NCBI RefSeq assembly: GCF_019599505.1
Contig: NZ_RKLT01000017.1
Location: 3,860 to 67,859, forward strand
Direction: 5' to 3'
Length of the DNA: 64,000 nt
DNA from: Haloarcula nitratireducens
Lineage (GTDB): Archaea > Halobacteriota > Halobacteria > Halobacteriales > Haloarculaceae
Positions 26,680 to 34,472 of this stretch are shown here, one piece after another; position 1 is the first letter of the stretch; every line of letters starts with the position of its first letter. The notes below the pieces were generated by a model that had not been told where the DNA came from, did not search any database, and worked only from the letters and a program-made list of their open reading frames with translations. Position numbers and translations under genes: made by a program.

Positions 26680-26698
26680 CCGCGGTCGATTGGCCGAC

Positions 26699-27781
26699 AT
26701 GGACCTATCGGCGCTACTCGGCGACTTCGACCGCCGCGACTGGCAGGACGTGACCGAGACGGACGACCCGATCCGCTTCGCCATGATCGGCGTCGGCTGG
26801 TGGACCCGCGAGCAGGCGATGACGGCCGTCGAGTCGAGCGACCTCTGTGAGACGACCGTGCTGGTCAGTGGCGACCGGGAGAAGGCCGAGGACGTGGCGG
26901 CCGATTCCGAAACTGTCGAACGCGCCATCACCTACGAGGAGTTCCACGACGGGGCCGAAAGCGATGCCTACGACGCCGTCTACGTCGTGACGCCGAACGC
27001 CTACCACCTCGAATACGTCGAGACGGCCGCCGAGCTCGGGAAGGACGTCCTCTGCGAGAAGCCGATGGAGGCGACCATCGAACGGGCAGAGCGGATGGTC
27101 GAGGTCTGCGAGGACCACGACGCGACGCTGATGATCGCCTACCGGATGCAGACCGAGCCGGCGGTCCGGCGCGCGAAGGACCTGATCGAGGAGGGATACA
27201 TCGGTGACCCGGTGTTCGTCCACGGCAACATGACCGAGCCGATTCTGGAGCTGGTCCCCGACCCCGACCAGTGGCGGTTGGACTGGGACGCCTCGGGCGG
27301 CTGTGCGGCGATGGACATCGGCATCTACTCGCTCAACACCGCTCGCTTCCTGCTGGACGCCGACCCGCTGCGAGTTCAGGGTTCCGTCGCGTCCGTCCGG
27401 GAGGAGTTCGAGGACGTGCCCGACGAACACGCCGCCTTTCAGGTCACCTTCCCCGACCACGTGTTCGCGCTCTGTACCGCCAGCCAGAACGCGACGATGG
27501 CGAGTCACGTCCGCGTGACCGGGACCGAGGGACAGGTCCGCGTCGAGCCGGCCTTCTACCCGTGGGACGACCGGAAGCTCCACGTCTCCTGTGGCGACAC
27601 CGACACCGAGATCGAGTTCGAGCAGATCGACCAGATGGAAGAGGAGTTCGAGTACTTCGCGCACTGTCTCCTGACCGACACCGATCCCCGTCCGGACGGC
27701 GAACACGGGTTGACCGACATCCGGACGATAAAGGCCGTTTACCGCGCCGCCGAGTCGGGGCGCGCGGTCGATCTCGACTGA
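26699..27781 (+). CDS. gfo6: Gfo/Idh/MocA oxidoreductase, Gfo6-like D-xylose 1-dehydrogenase
   Basis: A 360-residue Gfo/Idh/MocA protein. The N-terminal Rossmann segment is RFAMIGVGWWTREQAM and the catalytic lysine is in LCEKPMEA. GGCAAMDIGIYSLN supplies the conserved acidic/tyrosine region. The opening (DFDRRDWQ, IGVGWWTREQAM) strongly recalls the haloarchaeal NADP-dependent D-xylose 1-dehydrogenase (Gfo6), which makes xylonolactone in the oxidative xylose pathway. I identify it from memory of that family, not by alignment. An upstream TTG at 26690 is in frame, but the ATG at 26699 matches relatives better. The lactonase, dehydratases, XacE and XacF of the same route lie within 12 kb. Confidence 0.82.
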   Translation: MDLSALLGDFDRRDWQDVTETDDPIRFAMIGVGWWTREQAMTAVESSDLCETTVLVSGDREKAEDVAADSETVERAITYEEFHDGAESDAYDAVYVVTPNAYHLEYVETAAELGKDVLCEKPMEATIERAERMVEVCEDHDATLMIAYRMQTEPAVRRAKDLIEEGYIGDPVFVHGNMTEPILELVPDPDQWRLDWDASGGCAAMDIGIYSLNTARFLLDADPLRVQGSVASVREEFEDVPDEHAAFQVTFPDHVFALCTASQNATMASHVRVTGTEGQVRVEPAFYPWDDRKLHVSCGDTDTEIEFEQIDQMEEEFEYFAHCLLTDTDPRPDGEHGLTDIRTIKAVYRAAESGRAVDLD

Positions 27782-27797
27782 GGCGGCGACCGAGCGG

Positions 27798-28883
27798 TCA
27801 GCCGAAGTACTCGCTGAGGTAGTCCGAGGCGTTGTCCTGCGTGACCTCCAGTCCGTCGATGACGATGGTGTCCTCGACGGACTCGCCGGCGAGGTGGGCC
27901 TTCCCGCTCTCGATGGCCGTGTTCACCATGTCCTCGGGGAGTTGCGCGATGGTCCCGTAGTACTGGTTGTCCGAGAACAGTTGCACCCACGCCTCGGTGC
28001 CGTCGATGCCGGTGACGGGAACCGACATGTCGGCGTTGTTGAGCGCCTGATGAGCGCCGAGCGCCATCAGGTCGTTCTGGCAGAACACGCCGTCGATCTC
28101 GTCGCCGTACTGCGTGATGAAGTCCTCCATCACGCTCAGGGCGTTCTGCGTCGAGAACTCGCCGGTCTGGCTGGCGAGTCGGTTCAGGCTGTCGTTGTCG
28201 TCGACCGCCTGCTGGAACCCCTCGCCGCGTTCGTTCGTCACGCTCGCGCCCGGCGTCCCTTCCAGTTGGACCACGTTGTACGTGTCGGCGTCGCCGCTCT
28301 CCTGCATGAAGGAGAGACAGAGCTCGGTCGAGCGCTGGCCCAGTTGGACGTTGTCGGAGGCGACGTACGTGACCGTCTCCCCCTGTGCGACGTTGCGGTC
28401 GATGGCGACGACGGGAATGCCGGCCTCGTTGGCCTGGCGAATGGCGTTGATGACGCCCTCGGCCGTGATGGCGGATATCATCAGGAAGTCCACCTCGTTC
28501 GAGATGGCGGCCTCGACGTCCGAGACCTGCTGGCTCTGGGAGTTGCCCGCGTCGTAGAACGCCGAATCCGAGGATATCATCCCGTCGCTCTTGGCCTGGT
28601 TGAAGGCGTTCTCCATCCGCGCGAAGAACGTGAACTCGAGCGACGGCACCGAGAGCGCGACGGTCGGCGTGGACCCGCCGCCGGTCGTTCCCTCTTCGGT
28701 CCCCTCGGTGGTTCCGGTGCCGCCGTCGCCGGTCGTTCCGGTGCCGCCGTCACCGGCGGTTCCATCGCCGCCGTCACCACCGTCACCACCGTCGCCGCCG
28801 TCACCGCCGCACCCGGCGAGCATGGCTGTTCCGGCGATCGCGCCGCTGCGGATGAACGTCCGTCTGCGGATGTCTCGTGACAT
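27798..28883 (-). CDS. Ribose-type sugar ABC transporter, Tat-lipoprotein binding protein (system 2)
   Basis: A 361-residue RbsB-like binding protein. RRRTFIRSG is a twin-arginine signal, MLAGC the lipobox, and a ~45-residue Gly/Asp/Thr linker follows. The mature fold shows DFLMISAITAEGVINAI, GIPVVAIDRNV and DGVFCQNDLMALGAHQAL, which are typical of sugar binding proteins of the Peripla_BP_4 group. The permease gene follows downstream on the same strand at 28956-29942, which in transcription order lies before it; each has its own TATA-like box. It is convergent with the Gfo6-like gene. Confidence 0.9.
   Translation of the reverse strand: MSRDIRRRTFIRSGAIAGTAMLAGCGGDGGDGGDGGDGGDGTAGDGGTGTTGDGGTGTTEGTEEGTTGGGSTPTVALSVPSLEFTFFARMENAFNQAKSDGMISSDSAFYDAGNSQSQQVSDVEAAISNEVDFLMISAITAEGVINAIRQANEAGIPVVAIDRNVAQGETVTYVASDNVQLGQRSTELCLSFMQESGDADTYNVVQLEGTPGASVTNERGEGFQQAVDDNDSLNRLASQTGEFSTQNALSVMEDFITQYGDEIDGVFCQNDLMALGAHQALNNADMSVPVTGIDGTEAWVQLFSDNQYYGTIAQLPEDMVNTAIESGKAHLAGESVEDTIVIDGLEVTQDNASDYLSEYFG
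28675..28811 (-). repeat. Low-complexity Gly/Asp/Thr codon repeats (binding-protein linker, system 2)
   Basis: Imperfect GGD and GTG/GDGG codon array after the lipidated cysteine, like that at 22521-22632. Confidence 0.7.
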
Positions 28884-28906
28884 ACGCTAGCGTGTTTCGC
28901 GCCGTC

Positions 28907-28915
28907 GATTAAAAG
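28907..28915 (-). promoter_or_regulatory. TATA-like box of the system 2 binding-protein gene
   Basis: Minus-strand CTTTTAATC, centred 28 bases before the ATG at 28883. Confidence 0.5.
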
Positions 28916-28955
28916 AAGTATCGGTAAATATGACGTATTTCTCAGTTATCGATTC

Positions 28956-29942
28956 TCACTCCTGCCCGACGACGTTCGCGAGGACGGCCAACATGAGGAC
29001 GATCCCCTGTGCGACGAGCCGCCCGGAGGGGTCGACGCCCATGAGATTCAACCCGTTCCCGAGGACGCCGAGGATGAGGACGCCGATGAGCGTGCCGACC
29101 ATGTTGCCCGACCCGCCGAAGAGGTTGGCACCGCCGAGGATGACCGCGGCGATGGGCGGCAGCAGGAGGCTCGCCCCCATCGTCGGGACGGCGCTACCGA
29201 GGCGGCCGAGCGTCACGAGTCCCGCGATGGCCGCGAACACGCCCGAGATGACGAGCGTGCCCATCCGGACCGCCATGACGTTGATACCCATGCGCTCCGC
29301 GGCGGTGCGGTCGCCGCCGACGGCGTAGATGTACAGGCCGAACTTCGTATAGGAGAGTATCAACTGCGAGACGACGAGTAGGGAGAGGAAGACGAGGACG
29401 ATGCTCGGGAAGCCGAAGACGCTGGAGCCGCCGATAGCCGTTATCGACTCCGGCAGGCCGATGATGGGGCGGTTGTTGGAGACGATGAGACCGAAGCCGT
29501 CCGCGAGGAAGAGCATCGCCAGCGTCGTCATGAAGGAGGGGACGCCGAAGCGGGCGGTGACGTACCCCGAGACGGTTCCGAAGGCCGCGCCGAGGGCCAG
29601 TCCGGCGAGGATGGCGAGGGGCACCGGAACGGCGAACCCCTCGAAGAGCCGCGCGCCGACCGCCAGCGTCGCGATGGTCAGCCCCGAGACTTCCATCACC
29701 TGCGCGATGCTCAGGTCGATCTCGGCACAGAGGATGGGGAAGGTCACGCCGATGGCCATGATGCCGATTATCGACACCTGCTGGAGGACGTTCACCTGGT
29801 TGCCGACCGTGAGAAACCGGTCGTTCAGGAGCGCGAACGCCACGTACAACCCCACGAGCCCGATGATCGGACCGTACTGACTGATCGCGTTGATAGTCAG
29901 TCGGTCCCGAAAGAGCGAGGCATCGGCTACCGATTGCGACAT
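28956..29942 (-). CDS. Ribose-type sugar ABC transporter, permease (system 2)
   Basis: A 328-residue RbsC-like permease with about eight to ten hydrophobic helices. CAEIDLSIAQVMEVSGL corresponds to the FDLS-type loop, YVTARFGVPSFMTTLAML and ANLFGGSGNMVGTLIG to the later conserved loops. It shares a 133-base divergent region with the ATPase gene of the same system at 30076. It pairs with the binding protein at 27798-28883 as a second importer, distinct from system 1. Confidence 0.9.
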   Translation of the reverse strand: MSQSVADASLFRDRLTINAISQYGPIIGLVGLYVAFALLNDRFLTVGNQVNVLQQVSIIGIMAIGVTFPILCAEIDLSIAQVMEVSGLTIATLAVGARLFEGFAVPVPLAILAGLALGAAFGTVSGYVTARFGVPSFMTTLAMLFLADGFGLIVSNNRPIIGLPESITAIGGSSVFGFPSIVLVFLSLLVVSQLILSYTKFGLYIYAVGGDRTAAERMGINVMAVRMGTLVISGVFAAIAGLVTLGRLGSAVPTMGASLLLPPIAAVILGGANLFGGSGNMVGTLIGVLILGVLGNGLNLMGVDPSGRLVAQGIVLMLAVLANVVGQE

Positions 29943-29964
29943 GGCAGATTCGTTTCGACGGCGC

Positions 29965-29975
29965 GATATTATATC
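29965..29975 (-). promoter_or_regulatory. TATA box of the system 2 permease gene
   Basis: GATATTATATC, an almost palindromic and very AT-rich box centred 28 bases before the ATG at 29942. Upstream, GTGAACTTTCAAC (29988-30000 area) might be an operator for the divergent pair. Confidence 0.55.
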
Positions 29976-30045
29976 TTTGGGGAATGTGAACTTTCAACAC
30001 GAGACGGACGCACCTCGTTCTCGGAACGGTCCCGTAGACCGAACG

Positions 30046-30053
30046 CTTTTACT
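30046..30053 (+). promoter_or_regulatory. TATA-like box of the system 2 ATPase gene
   Basis: CTTTTACT, centred 27 bases before the ATG at 30076. Confidence 0.45.
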
Positions 30054-30075
30054 GCCACGTGAAGACATACCGCAC

Positions 30076-30873
30076 ATGACGACGTCCAGTCAGAGCGACA
30101 CAGACCACATCGTCGAGATGGAGGCGATCACCAAGACCTTCGGCGAAGTGGTCGCGCTGCGGGACGTGACGTTCGAACTCCGCCGAAACGAGGTGCTCGC
30201 GCTGGCGGGCGACAACGGGGCCGGGAAATCGACGCTCATCAAGTGTCTGGCCGGCGCGCTCAGACCGGACTCGGGGACGATCCGCGTGGACGGCGAGGTC
30301 GTCGAGATACGGAATCCCCGACAGGCGAAGGAACTCGGCATCGAGACGACGTTCCAGGACCTCGCGGTCGCGGGGAACCTCACCGTCGCGCAGAACATCT
30401 TCCTGGGGCGTGAAGAGGTCACGGGTCCGAACACGATGCTCGGCGTCCTCGACAAGCGCGCGATGCGAGAGCGCGCCCGCGAACTCTTAGAAGACTTAGA
30501 GATACGCGTCGACGTAGACGAGAAGGTGGCGAATCTCTCGGGGGGCGAGCGGCAACTGGTGAGCATCTCGCGGACGCTTCTCTCGGACCCGAAGATCGTC
30601 ATCATGGACGAACCGACGAGCGCCCTCTCCGTCGAGGGGGCCGAGCGCGTCCTCGAACTCATCTCGCAGATGCAGAATCAGGGCATCTCGATCATCCTCA
30701 TCTCGCACAACTTAGATTACGTCCAGCGGGCGGCAGACCGCATCCACATCCTCCATCAGGGCCGCAGCGCGGGCGTCATCGACGGCCCGACCGCGGACCG
30801 GGACGACATCGTCAGTCGGATGGTCGGCGGTATGCCCGACGAGGAACGGGGCGAACGGCCCGCCGACGTCTGA
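30076..30873 (+). CDS. Ribose-type sugar ABC transporter, ATP-binding subunit (system 2)
   Basis: A 265-residue single-domain ABC ATPase: Walker A GDNGAGKST, signature LSGGERQL, Walker B IVIMDEPTSALS, H-loop ISHN. It is a clear relative of the system 1 ATPase. It is transcribed divergently from its permease and binding-protein genes, an unusual split of one importer over two promoters. The ATG at 30076 sits 27 bases from a TATA-like box; the longer frame from 29890 lacks family features. A T-run (30899-30905) after the stop may end transcription. Confidence 0.9.
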   Translation: MTTSSQSDTDHIVEMEAITKTFGEVVALRDVTFELRRNEVLALAGDNGAGKSTLIKCLAGALRPDSGTIRVDGEVVEIRNPRQAKELGIETTFQDLAVAGNLTVAQNIFLGREEVTGPNTMLGVLDKRAMRERARELLEDLEIRVDVDEKVANLSGGERQLVSISRTLLSDPKIVIMDEPTSALSVEGAERVLELISQMQNQGISIILISHNLDYVQRAADRIHILHQGRSAGVIDGPTADRDDIVSRMVGGMPDEERGERPADV

Positions 30874-30893
30874 GCGGTAACCGAACCCGCCCG

Positions 30894-31349
30894 CTACTCT
30901 TTTTTGACGTACAGAACCGGGATCGGCGCGTTCAACAGCACCTGCTGGGCGTGGTCGCCGAACATCGCCTTCCCCGCCGGCGAGCGTTTCGTCCCGCCGA
31001 CGACGGCCACGTCCGCGTCGAACTCGTCGACTTTGCGGACGATCTGGTCCGACGGTTGTCCGCCGGCGACGCCGCGGATCTCGAAGTCGATACCGCGCTC
31101 CTCGAAGCGGTCTGCGGGGACGCGCACGCTGTCGTGGCGCTCCGCGACCTCGTCCGGCGAGAGGCCGCCGCTGGTCTGGTCGACACCCATCCGATCTAGC
31201 AGGTCGTCGTACTCGTCGCGCGGGAACACGTACAGGACGTACACCGTCGCGCCCGCCGGTTCGGCGACGTCCGCGGTGGCGTCGACGAGACCGTCGAGGG
31301 AGTCCCAGTCGTCCGGTCCGACCGACAACAGGATTCGTTCGAGTGCCAT
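30894..31349 (-). CDS. Universal stress protein (UspA family)
   Basis: A 151-residue UspA-fold protein. It has the N-terminal strand RILLSVGPDD and VGGTKRSPAGKAMFGDHAQ-type residues, the C-terminal G-X2-G-X9-G(S/T)-like nucleotide loop, here G-GT-K-SPAGKAMFG. It probably binds ATP or AMP and acts as a signalling or stress partner; in haloarchaea such proteins are often found beside transporters. It is monocistronic, convergent with the system 2 ATPase gene 20 bases away. Confidence 0.85.
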   Translation of the reverse strand: MALERILLSVGPDDWDSLDGLVDATADVAEPAGATVYVLYVFPRDEYDDLLDRMGVDQTSGGLSPDEVAERHDSVRVPADRFEERGIDFEIRGVAGGQPSDQIVRKVDEFDADVAVVGGTKRSPAGKAMFGDHAQQVLLNAPIPVLYVKKE

Positions 31350-31370
31350 ACGTCCGATTCACCGGTGTCT

Positions 31371-31380
31371 CAATTAATTG
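31371..31380 (-). promoter_or_regulatory. TATA-like box of the universal stress protein gene
   Basis: CAATTAATTG, a palindrome centred about 27 bases before the ATG at 31349. Confidence 0.5.
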
Positions 31381-31419
31381 TTTTGGCGGCGCGTCGGGCG
31401 GTCGAGCGCCGAGACCGCA

Positions 31420-32586
31420 CTACGCGTACGTTCGAGATCCGAGGCGGTTGTCCTCGATGTAGTCCCAGTCGTACTCGACGCCCAGTCCCGGCCCGTCGGG
31501 GACGGAAACGGTTCCGTCGCCGTCGATAGCATCGAGCGAATCGCGGTAGTCGCCAGCGTACACCGGCGGCGTCGTGTTCGGGGCGTCGGGATGGACGAGC
31601 GCCAGCTCGTAGTAGTTCGCGTTTCGCGTCGCGGCCAGACACTGCCGCTGGGCGGGACCGGGCGCGTGGAACTCCACGTCGAGGCCGAACCCTTCGGCGG
31701 CGCTCGCTATCTTCATCGCGCCGGTGATGCCGCCGTCGTACTCCGGGTCCGCACGGACGAAATCGGTCGCCTCGCTCGCCACGAAATCCGTATGGGGTTC
31801 GAGCCCGCGGATATGTTCGGTCTGGAGGATCGGCGTGTCCAGGGCCTGCCGGAGCTTCCGGTGGCCGTGCTGGGAGATACCGCCGTCCCTGTACGGGTCC
31901 TCGTACCAGAGATAGCCGTGGTCGTCACAGGCCCGACCGACCTGTAGCGCCTCGGCCCACGTATCGAGGTCACAGGCCGGGTCGACCATCAGGTCCATCT
32001 CGTCGCCCACTCGCTCGCCGACGGCGCGCACGGTCGCTTCCAACAGGTCGGGGTCCCGCCAGTCGCCGTCCCAGCCGTGGACCTTGTACGCCGGGTAGCC
32101 GAGTTCCAGACATTCCTCGGCGAAGTCGGCGTACGCTCCCGGCGAATCCAGTCCGCCGCTCCGGTCGCCCTGATACGTCGAGGCGTAGGTCGGCAAGCGC
32201 TCGCGATAGCTCCCCAGCACCTCGTGAATCGGCGCGCCGTACTTCTTTCCGGCGTAGTCCCAGAGGGCGATATCGAGCGGGCCGATGCCCATCCGGTCGT
32301 ACTTCCGGAGCGCGCGCTTGAGTTCCGACCAGTGATGCTCACGACGTAGCGGGTCTTTACCGACGAGGTAGTCGGCGACCGCGTTCATCTGGGCCGCCCC
32401 CGGCGAGTTGCTCCCGACGTACTCGCCGACCAGTCCGTCGCTCACCTCGACCCGGACGGCGAAGAGGCTCCGCTCCATCGTGTTCCCGGGGTCGTAGACG
32501 ACGTCGAACCCGCCCGGCGGCGTCCCCACGCCTTCGAGCGGATAGCTGAATTCGACCGTCTCGATTCGGTCGATGGTTTCTGCCAT
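31420..32586 (-). CDS. Enolase-superfamily sugar-acid dehydratase (XacD-like), copy 1
   Basis: A 388-residue protein of the mandelate racemase/muconate lactonizing branch. The lid domain is residues ~1-130; then comes the barrel with the base lysine in AYKVHGW, metal ligands in MVDPACDLD, WYEDPY and LQTEHIRG, and DVEFHAPGPAQ late. In haloarchaea such enzymes dehydrate xylonate, arabinonate, gluconate or 6-deoxyaldonates to 2-keto-3-deoxy acids. It is closely similar to the protein at 34473; the two lie on opposite strands around a lactonase-like amidohydrolase and an SDR. Whether it acts on pentonates or 6-deoxyhexonates cannot be read from sequence. Confidence 0.87.
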   Translation of the reverse strand: MAETIDRIETVEFSYPLEGVGTPPGGFDVVYDPGNTMERSLFAVRVEVSDGLVGEYVGSNSPGAAQMNAVADYLVGKDPLRREHHWSELKRALRKYDRMGIGPLDIALWDYAGKKYGAPIHEVLGSYRERLPTYASTYQGDRSGGLDSPGAYADFAEECLELGYPAYKVHGWDGDWRDPDLLEATVRAVGERVGDEMDLMVDPACDLDTWAEALQVGRACDDHGYLWYEDPYRDGGISQHGHRKLRQALDTPILQTEHIRGLEPHTDFVASEATDFVRADPEYDGGITGAMKIASAAEGFGLDVEFHAPGPAQRQCLAATRNANYYELALVHPDAPNTTPPVYAGDYRDSLDAIDGDGTVSVPDGPGLGVEYDWDYIEDNRLGSRTYA

Positions 32587-32606
32587 AGCAGCGCGTCGTC
32601 CCGGAG

Positions 32607-32615
32607 AAGTAAATC
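32607..32615 (-). promoter_or_regulatory. TATA-like box of the first XacD-like gene
   Basis: Minus-strand GATTTACTT, centred about 25 bases before the ATG at 32586. Confidence 0.45.
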
Positions 32616-32658
32616 GCTGTGGGTGGGTTACACCGAGCGCAGCGGACGGCCGGTACGA

Positions 32659-33531
32659 TCAGGACTCGTGGATCGATTCGAACGTCCGGTGGGCCAGATA
32701 CGAGTAGTCCCGCGCGGAGAGGAACGGGACTTCCTCGACCCACGAGAGACAGTCCTCGTAGTCTGCCCAGTCGTCCATCCACGGGTAGTCCGACCCGAGC
32801 ATGAGCCGCTCGGCACTGAACCACTCGGCGAGGTGACGAACGTAGTCCCAGAGGTCCTCGTAGGGCCACCCCGAATCGCTGGAACGCGGGAGCGAACTCA
32901 CCTTGACGGCGACGTTCTCGTGGCCGGCCAGCGACTCGAAGTCGGTCCACGGCTCCTCGTCGGGGTCGGTGGTCTCGTCGGGGAACGCCATGTGGTCGAC
33001 GACGAGTCGCACGTCGGGGTGACGGCCGGCCAGCGTCTCGATCATCGATAGCTGCTCGGCTTTCGGGAAGACGAATATCGCCGTGTCCTGAGCCGCGGCC
33101 TCCTCCCAGATCGGTTCGAGCTCGTCGTCGAGGATCCAGTCCGCCGTCCGGTCGAGTTCCGTCGAGTGCTCCTCGTAGCGCAGGCAGGCGTGCATCCGGA
33201 CGCCGAGCATCCGGTCGTGGCCCACGACGCGGCGCAGGTCGGCCCGCACGGCCTCGGGGTCGTCCGCATAGAAGTCCATCAGGCCGACGCCCCACAGACG
33301 GTCTGGATACGCCTCGATGGAGCGCATCGTGTACTCGTTGGCGCGGATCCCGCGGCCGTACATCGGCGTCGTGACCATGACGCTCTCGTCGACGCCGGTG
33401 GCGTCCATGTCAGCGATGAGGTCGCGAGCGGTGTACGCACCGTCCCACCCTGGCGGCAGAATCTCGGCGGACCACGGCAGTTCCTCGGTGTTCGGTCCCC
33501 AGGTGTGCGTGTGCGTGTCTACGAATCGCAT
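32659..33531 (-). CDS. Amidohydrolase_2 family protein, candidate sugar lactonase
   Basis: A 290-residue TIM-barrel amidohydrolase of the Amidohydrolase_2 group. The HxH metal motif is at residues 6-8 (VDTHTHTW), RLVVDHMAFPD and the late LMLGSDYPW aspartate complete the site. The family includes L-fucono-1,5-lactonase and L-rhamnonolactonase-type enzymes. Its gene lies between an SDR (four bases upstream in transcription order) and an enolase-type dehydratase, so opening a 6-deoxyaldonolactone is a good guess. Decarboxylase activity is the alternative for this family. Confidence 0.82.
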   Translation of the reverse strand: MRFVDTHTHTWGPNTEELPWSAEILPPGWDGAYTARDLIADMDATGVDESVMVTTPMYGRGIRANEYTMRSIEAYPDRLWGVGLMDFYADDPEAVRADLRRVVGHDRMLGVRMHACLRYEEHSTELDRTADWILDDELEPIWEEAAAQDTAIFVFPKAEQLSMIETLAGRHPDVRLVVDHMAFPDETTDPDEEPWTDFESLAGHENVAVKVSSLPRSSDSGWPYEDLWDYVRHLAEWFSAERLMLGSDYPWMDDWADYEDCLSWVEEVPFLSARDYSYLAHRTFESIHES

Positions 33532-33535
33532 CGAA

Positions 33536-34342
33536 TCACTCCAAGTTCCCCCCGCCGCTCACTCGCAGAACGTCGCCCACGATGTACGAGGCTCTGTCGC
33601 TCGCGAGGAACAGCACCGCATCGGCGAGGTCCGAGGGCTGACCGAGGCGGCCGATGGGCCGCTTCTCGCCGCGCTCGCGCAGGATCTCCTCGGCCGTCTT
33701 CCCCGGAGTCTCTTTCGCTTCCATCTCGGCCTCGTAGCGTGTCTGGGCCGTCTCGGTCACGTCCGTCGAAATCGCGTTCATCCGGATGCCGTACTCGGCG
33801 AGTTCCTGTGCCATCCGCCACGTCAGGCCGTTGATGGACGTCTTCGAGATACCGTAGAACCCGAACGGGCCGGTGCGTCGGTCGCCGGCCTGACTGGTGT
33901 GGTTGACGATGCTCCCCTCGATGCCCTTTTCTATCATATGGGCGGCGACGAGTTTCGAGGCGTAGTACTGCGCTCTGACGTTGACGTCCATCGTCGTGTC
34001 CCAGTCTTCGAGGGGAGCCTCGACGAGCGACGACTCCTCGGGCCAGACGGCGGCGTTGTTCACCAGCAGGTCTATCTCGCCGAAGGCGTCGATGGCGCGC
34101 TCGACGAGGCGTTCTATGTCGGCCGGGTCGCCCACGTCGGCGGCGACGCCGACGACCTCGCCCGCCCCCGCCGCTCCCAGCTCCTCGGCGACGGCCTCGA
34201 CTTCGGACTCGGACCGCGAGTTGACGACGACGTTCGCGTCTGCCTCGGCCAGCCCCTCGGCGATACCGCGACCGATACCCTTCGTAGAGCCGGTGACGAT
34301 AGCGGACTCGCCGCTGTAGTCGTACTCGGTATGTCCTACCAT
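33536..34342 (-). CDS. SDR family oxidoreductase, candidate deoxysugar dehydrogenase
   Basis: A 268-residue classical SDR: TGSTKGIG near residue 17, VNNAAVW, catalytic YGISK, and C-terminal YIVGDVLRVSGGG. Placed four bases ahead of a lactonase-type amidohydrolase and near two sugar-acid dehydratases, it likely makes or uses a sugar lactone or oxidises a keto-deoxy acid, as SDRs do in the L-rhamnose diketo-hydrolase route of Haloferax volcanii. The ATG at 34340-34342 was chosen since the upstream residues are unlike the family. It is divergent from the second dehydratase gene. Confidence 0.86.
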   Translation of the reverse strand: MVGHTEYDYSGESAIVTGSTKGIGRGIAEGLAEADANVVVNSRSESEVEAVAEELGAAGAGEVVGVAADVGDPADIERLVERAIDAFGEIDLLVNNAAVWPEESSLVEAPLEDWDTTMDVNVRAQYYASKLVAAHMIEKGIEGSIVNHTSQAGDRRTGPFGFYGISKTSINGLTWRMAQELAEYGIRMNAISTDVTETAQTRYEAEMEAKETPGKTAEEILRERGEKRPIGRLGQPSDLADAVLFLASDRASYIVGDVLRVSGGGNLE

Positions 34343-34440
34343 AGCACGTTCGTCTCGCCGTGCGATGAAGAATCCTCCGGTGGCCCGCGGGCCGTCCGGA
34401 ACTGCGCCCCGCTCTCGGCAACACCGCCGGGGAGCACACA

Positions 34441-34450
34441 CGTTTATTGC
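34441..34450 (+). promoter_or_regulatory. TATA-like box of the second XacD-like gene
   Basis: CGTTTATTGC, centred 27 bases before the ATG at 34473. Confidence 0.5.
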
Positions 34451-34472
34451 GCTGGTGTCTCATGGTGTGCGT

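Noticed and set aside
22521..28811. CRISPR-like repeat arrays
   Set aside because: The repeats are short in-frame Gly/Asp codon arrays within lipoprotein linkers, with no spacers. No CRISPR array was found.
30899..30905. T-run as an intrinsic terminator of the ABC ATPase gene
   Set aside because: It also encodes the Lys-Lys end of the convergent stress-protein gene, so it was mentioned but not listed as a separate terminator.
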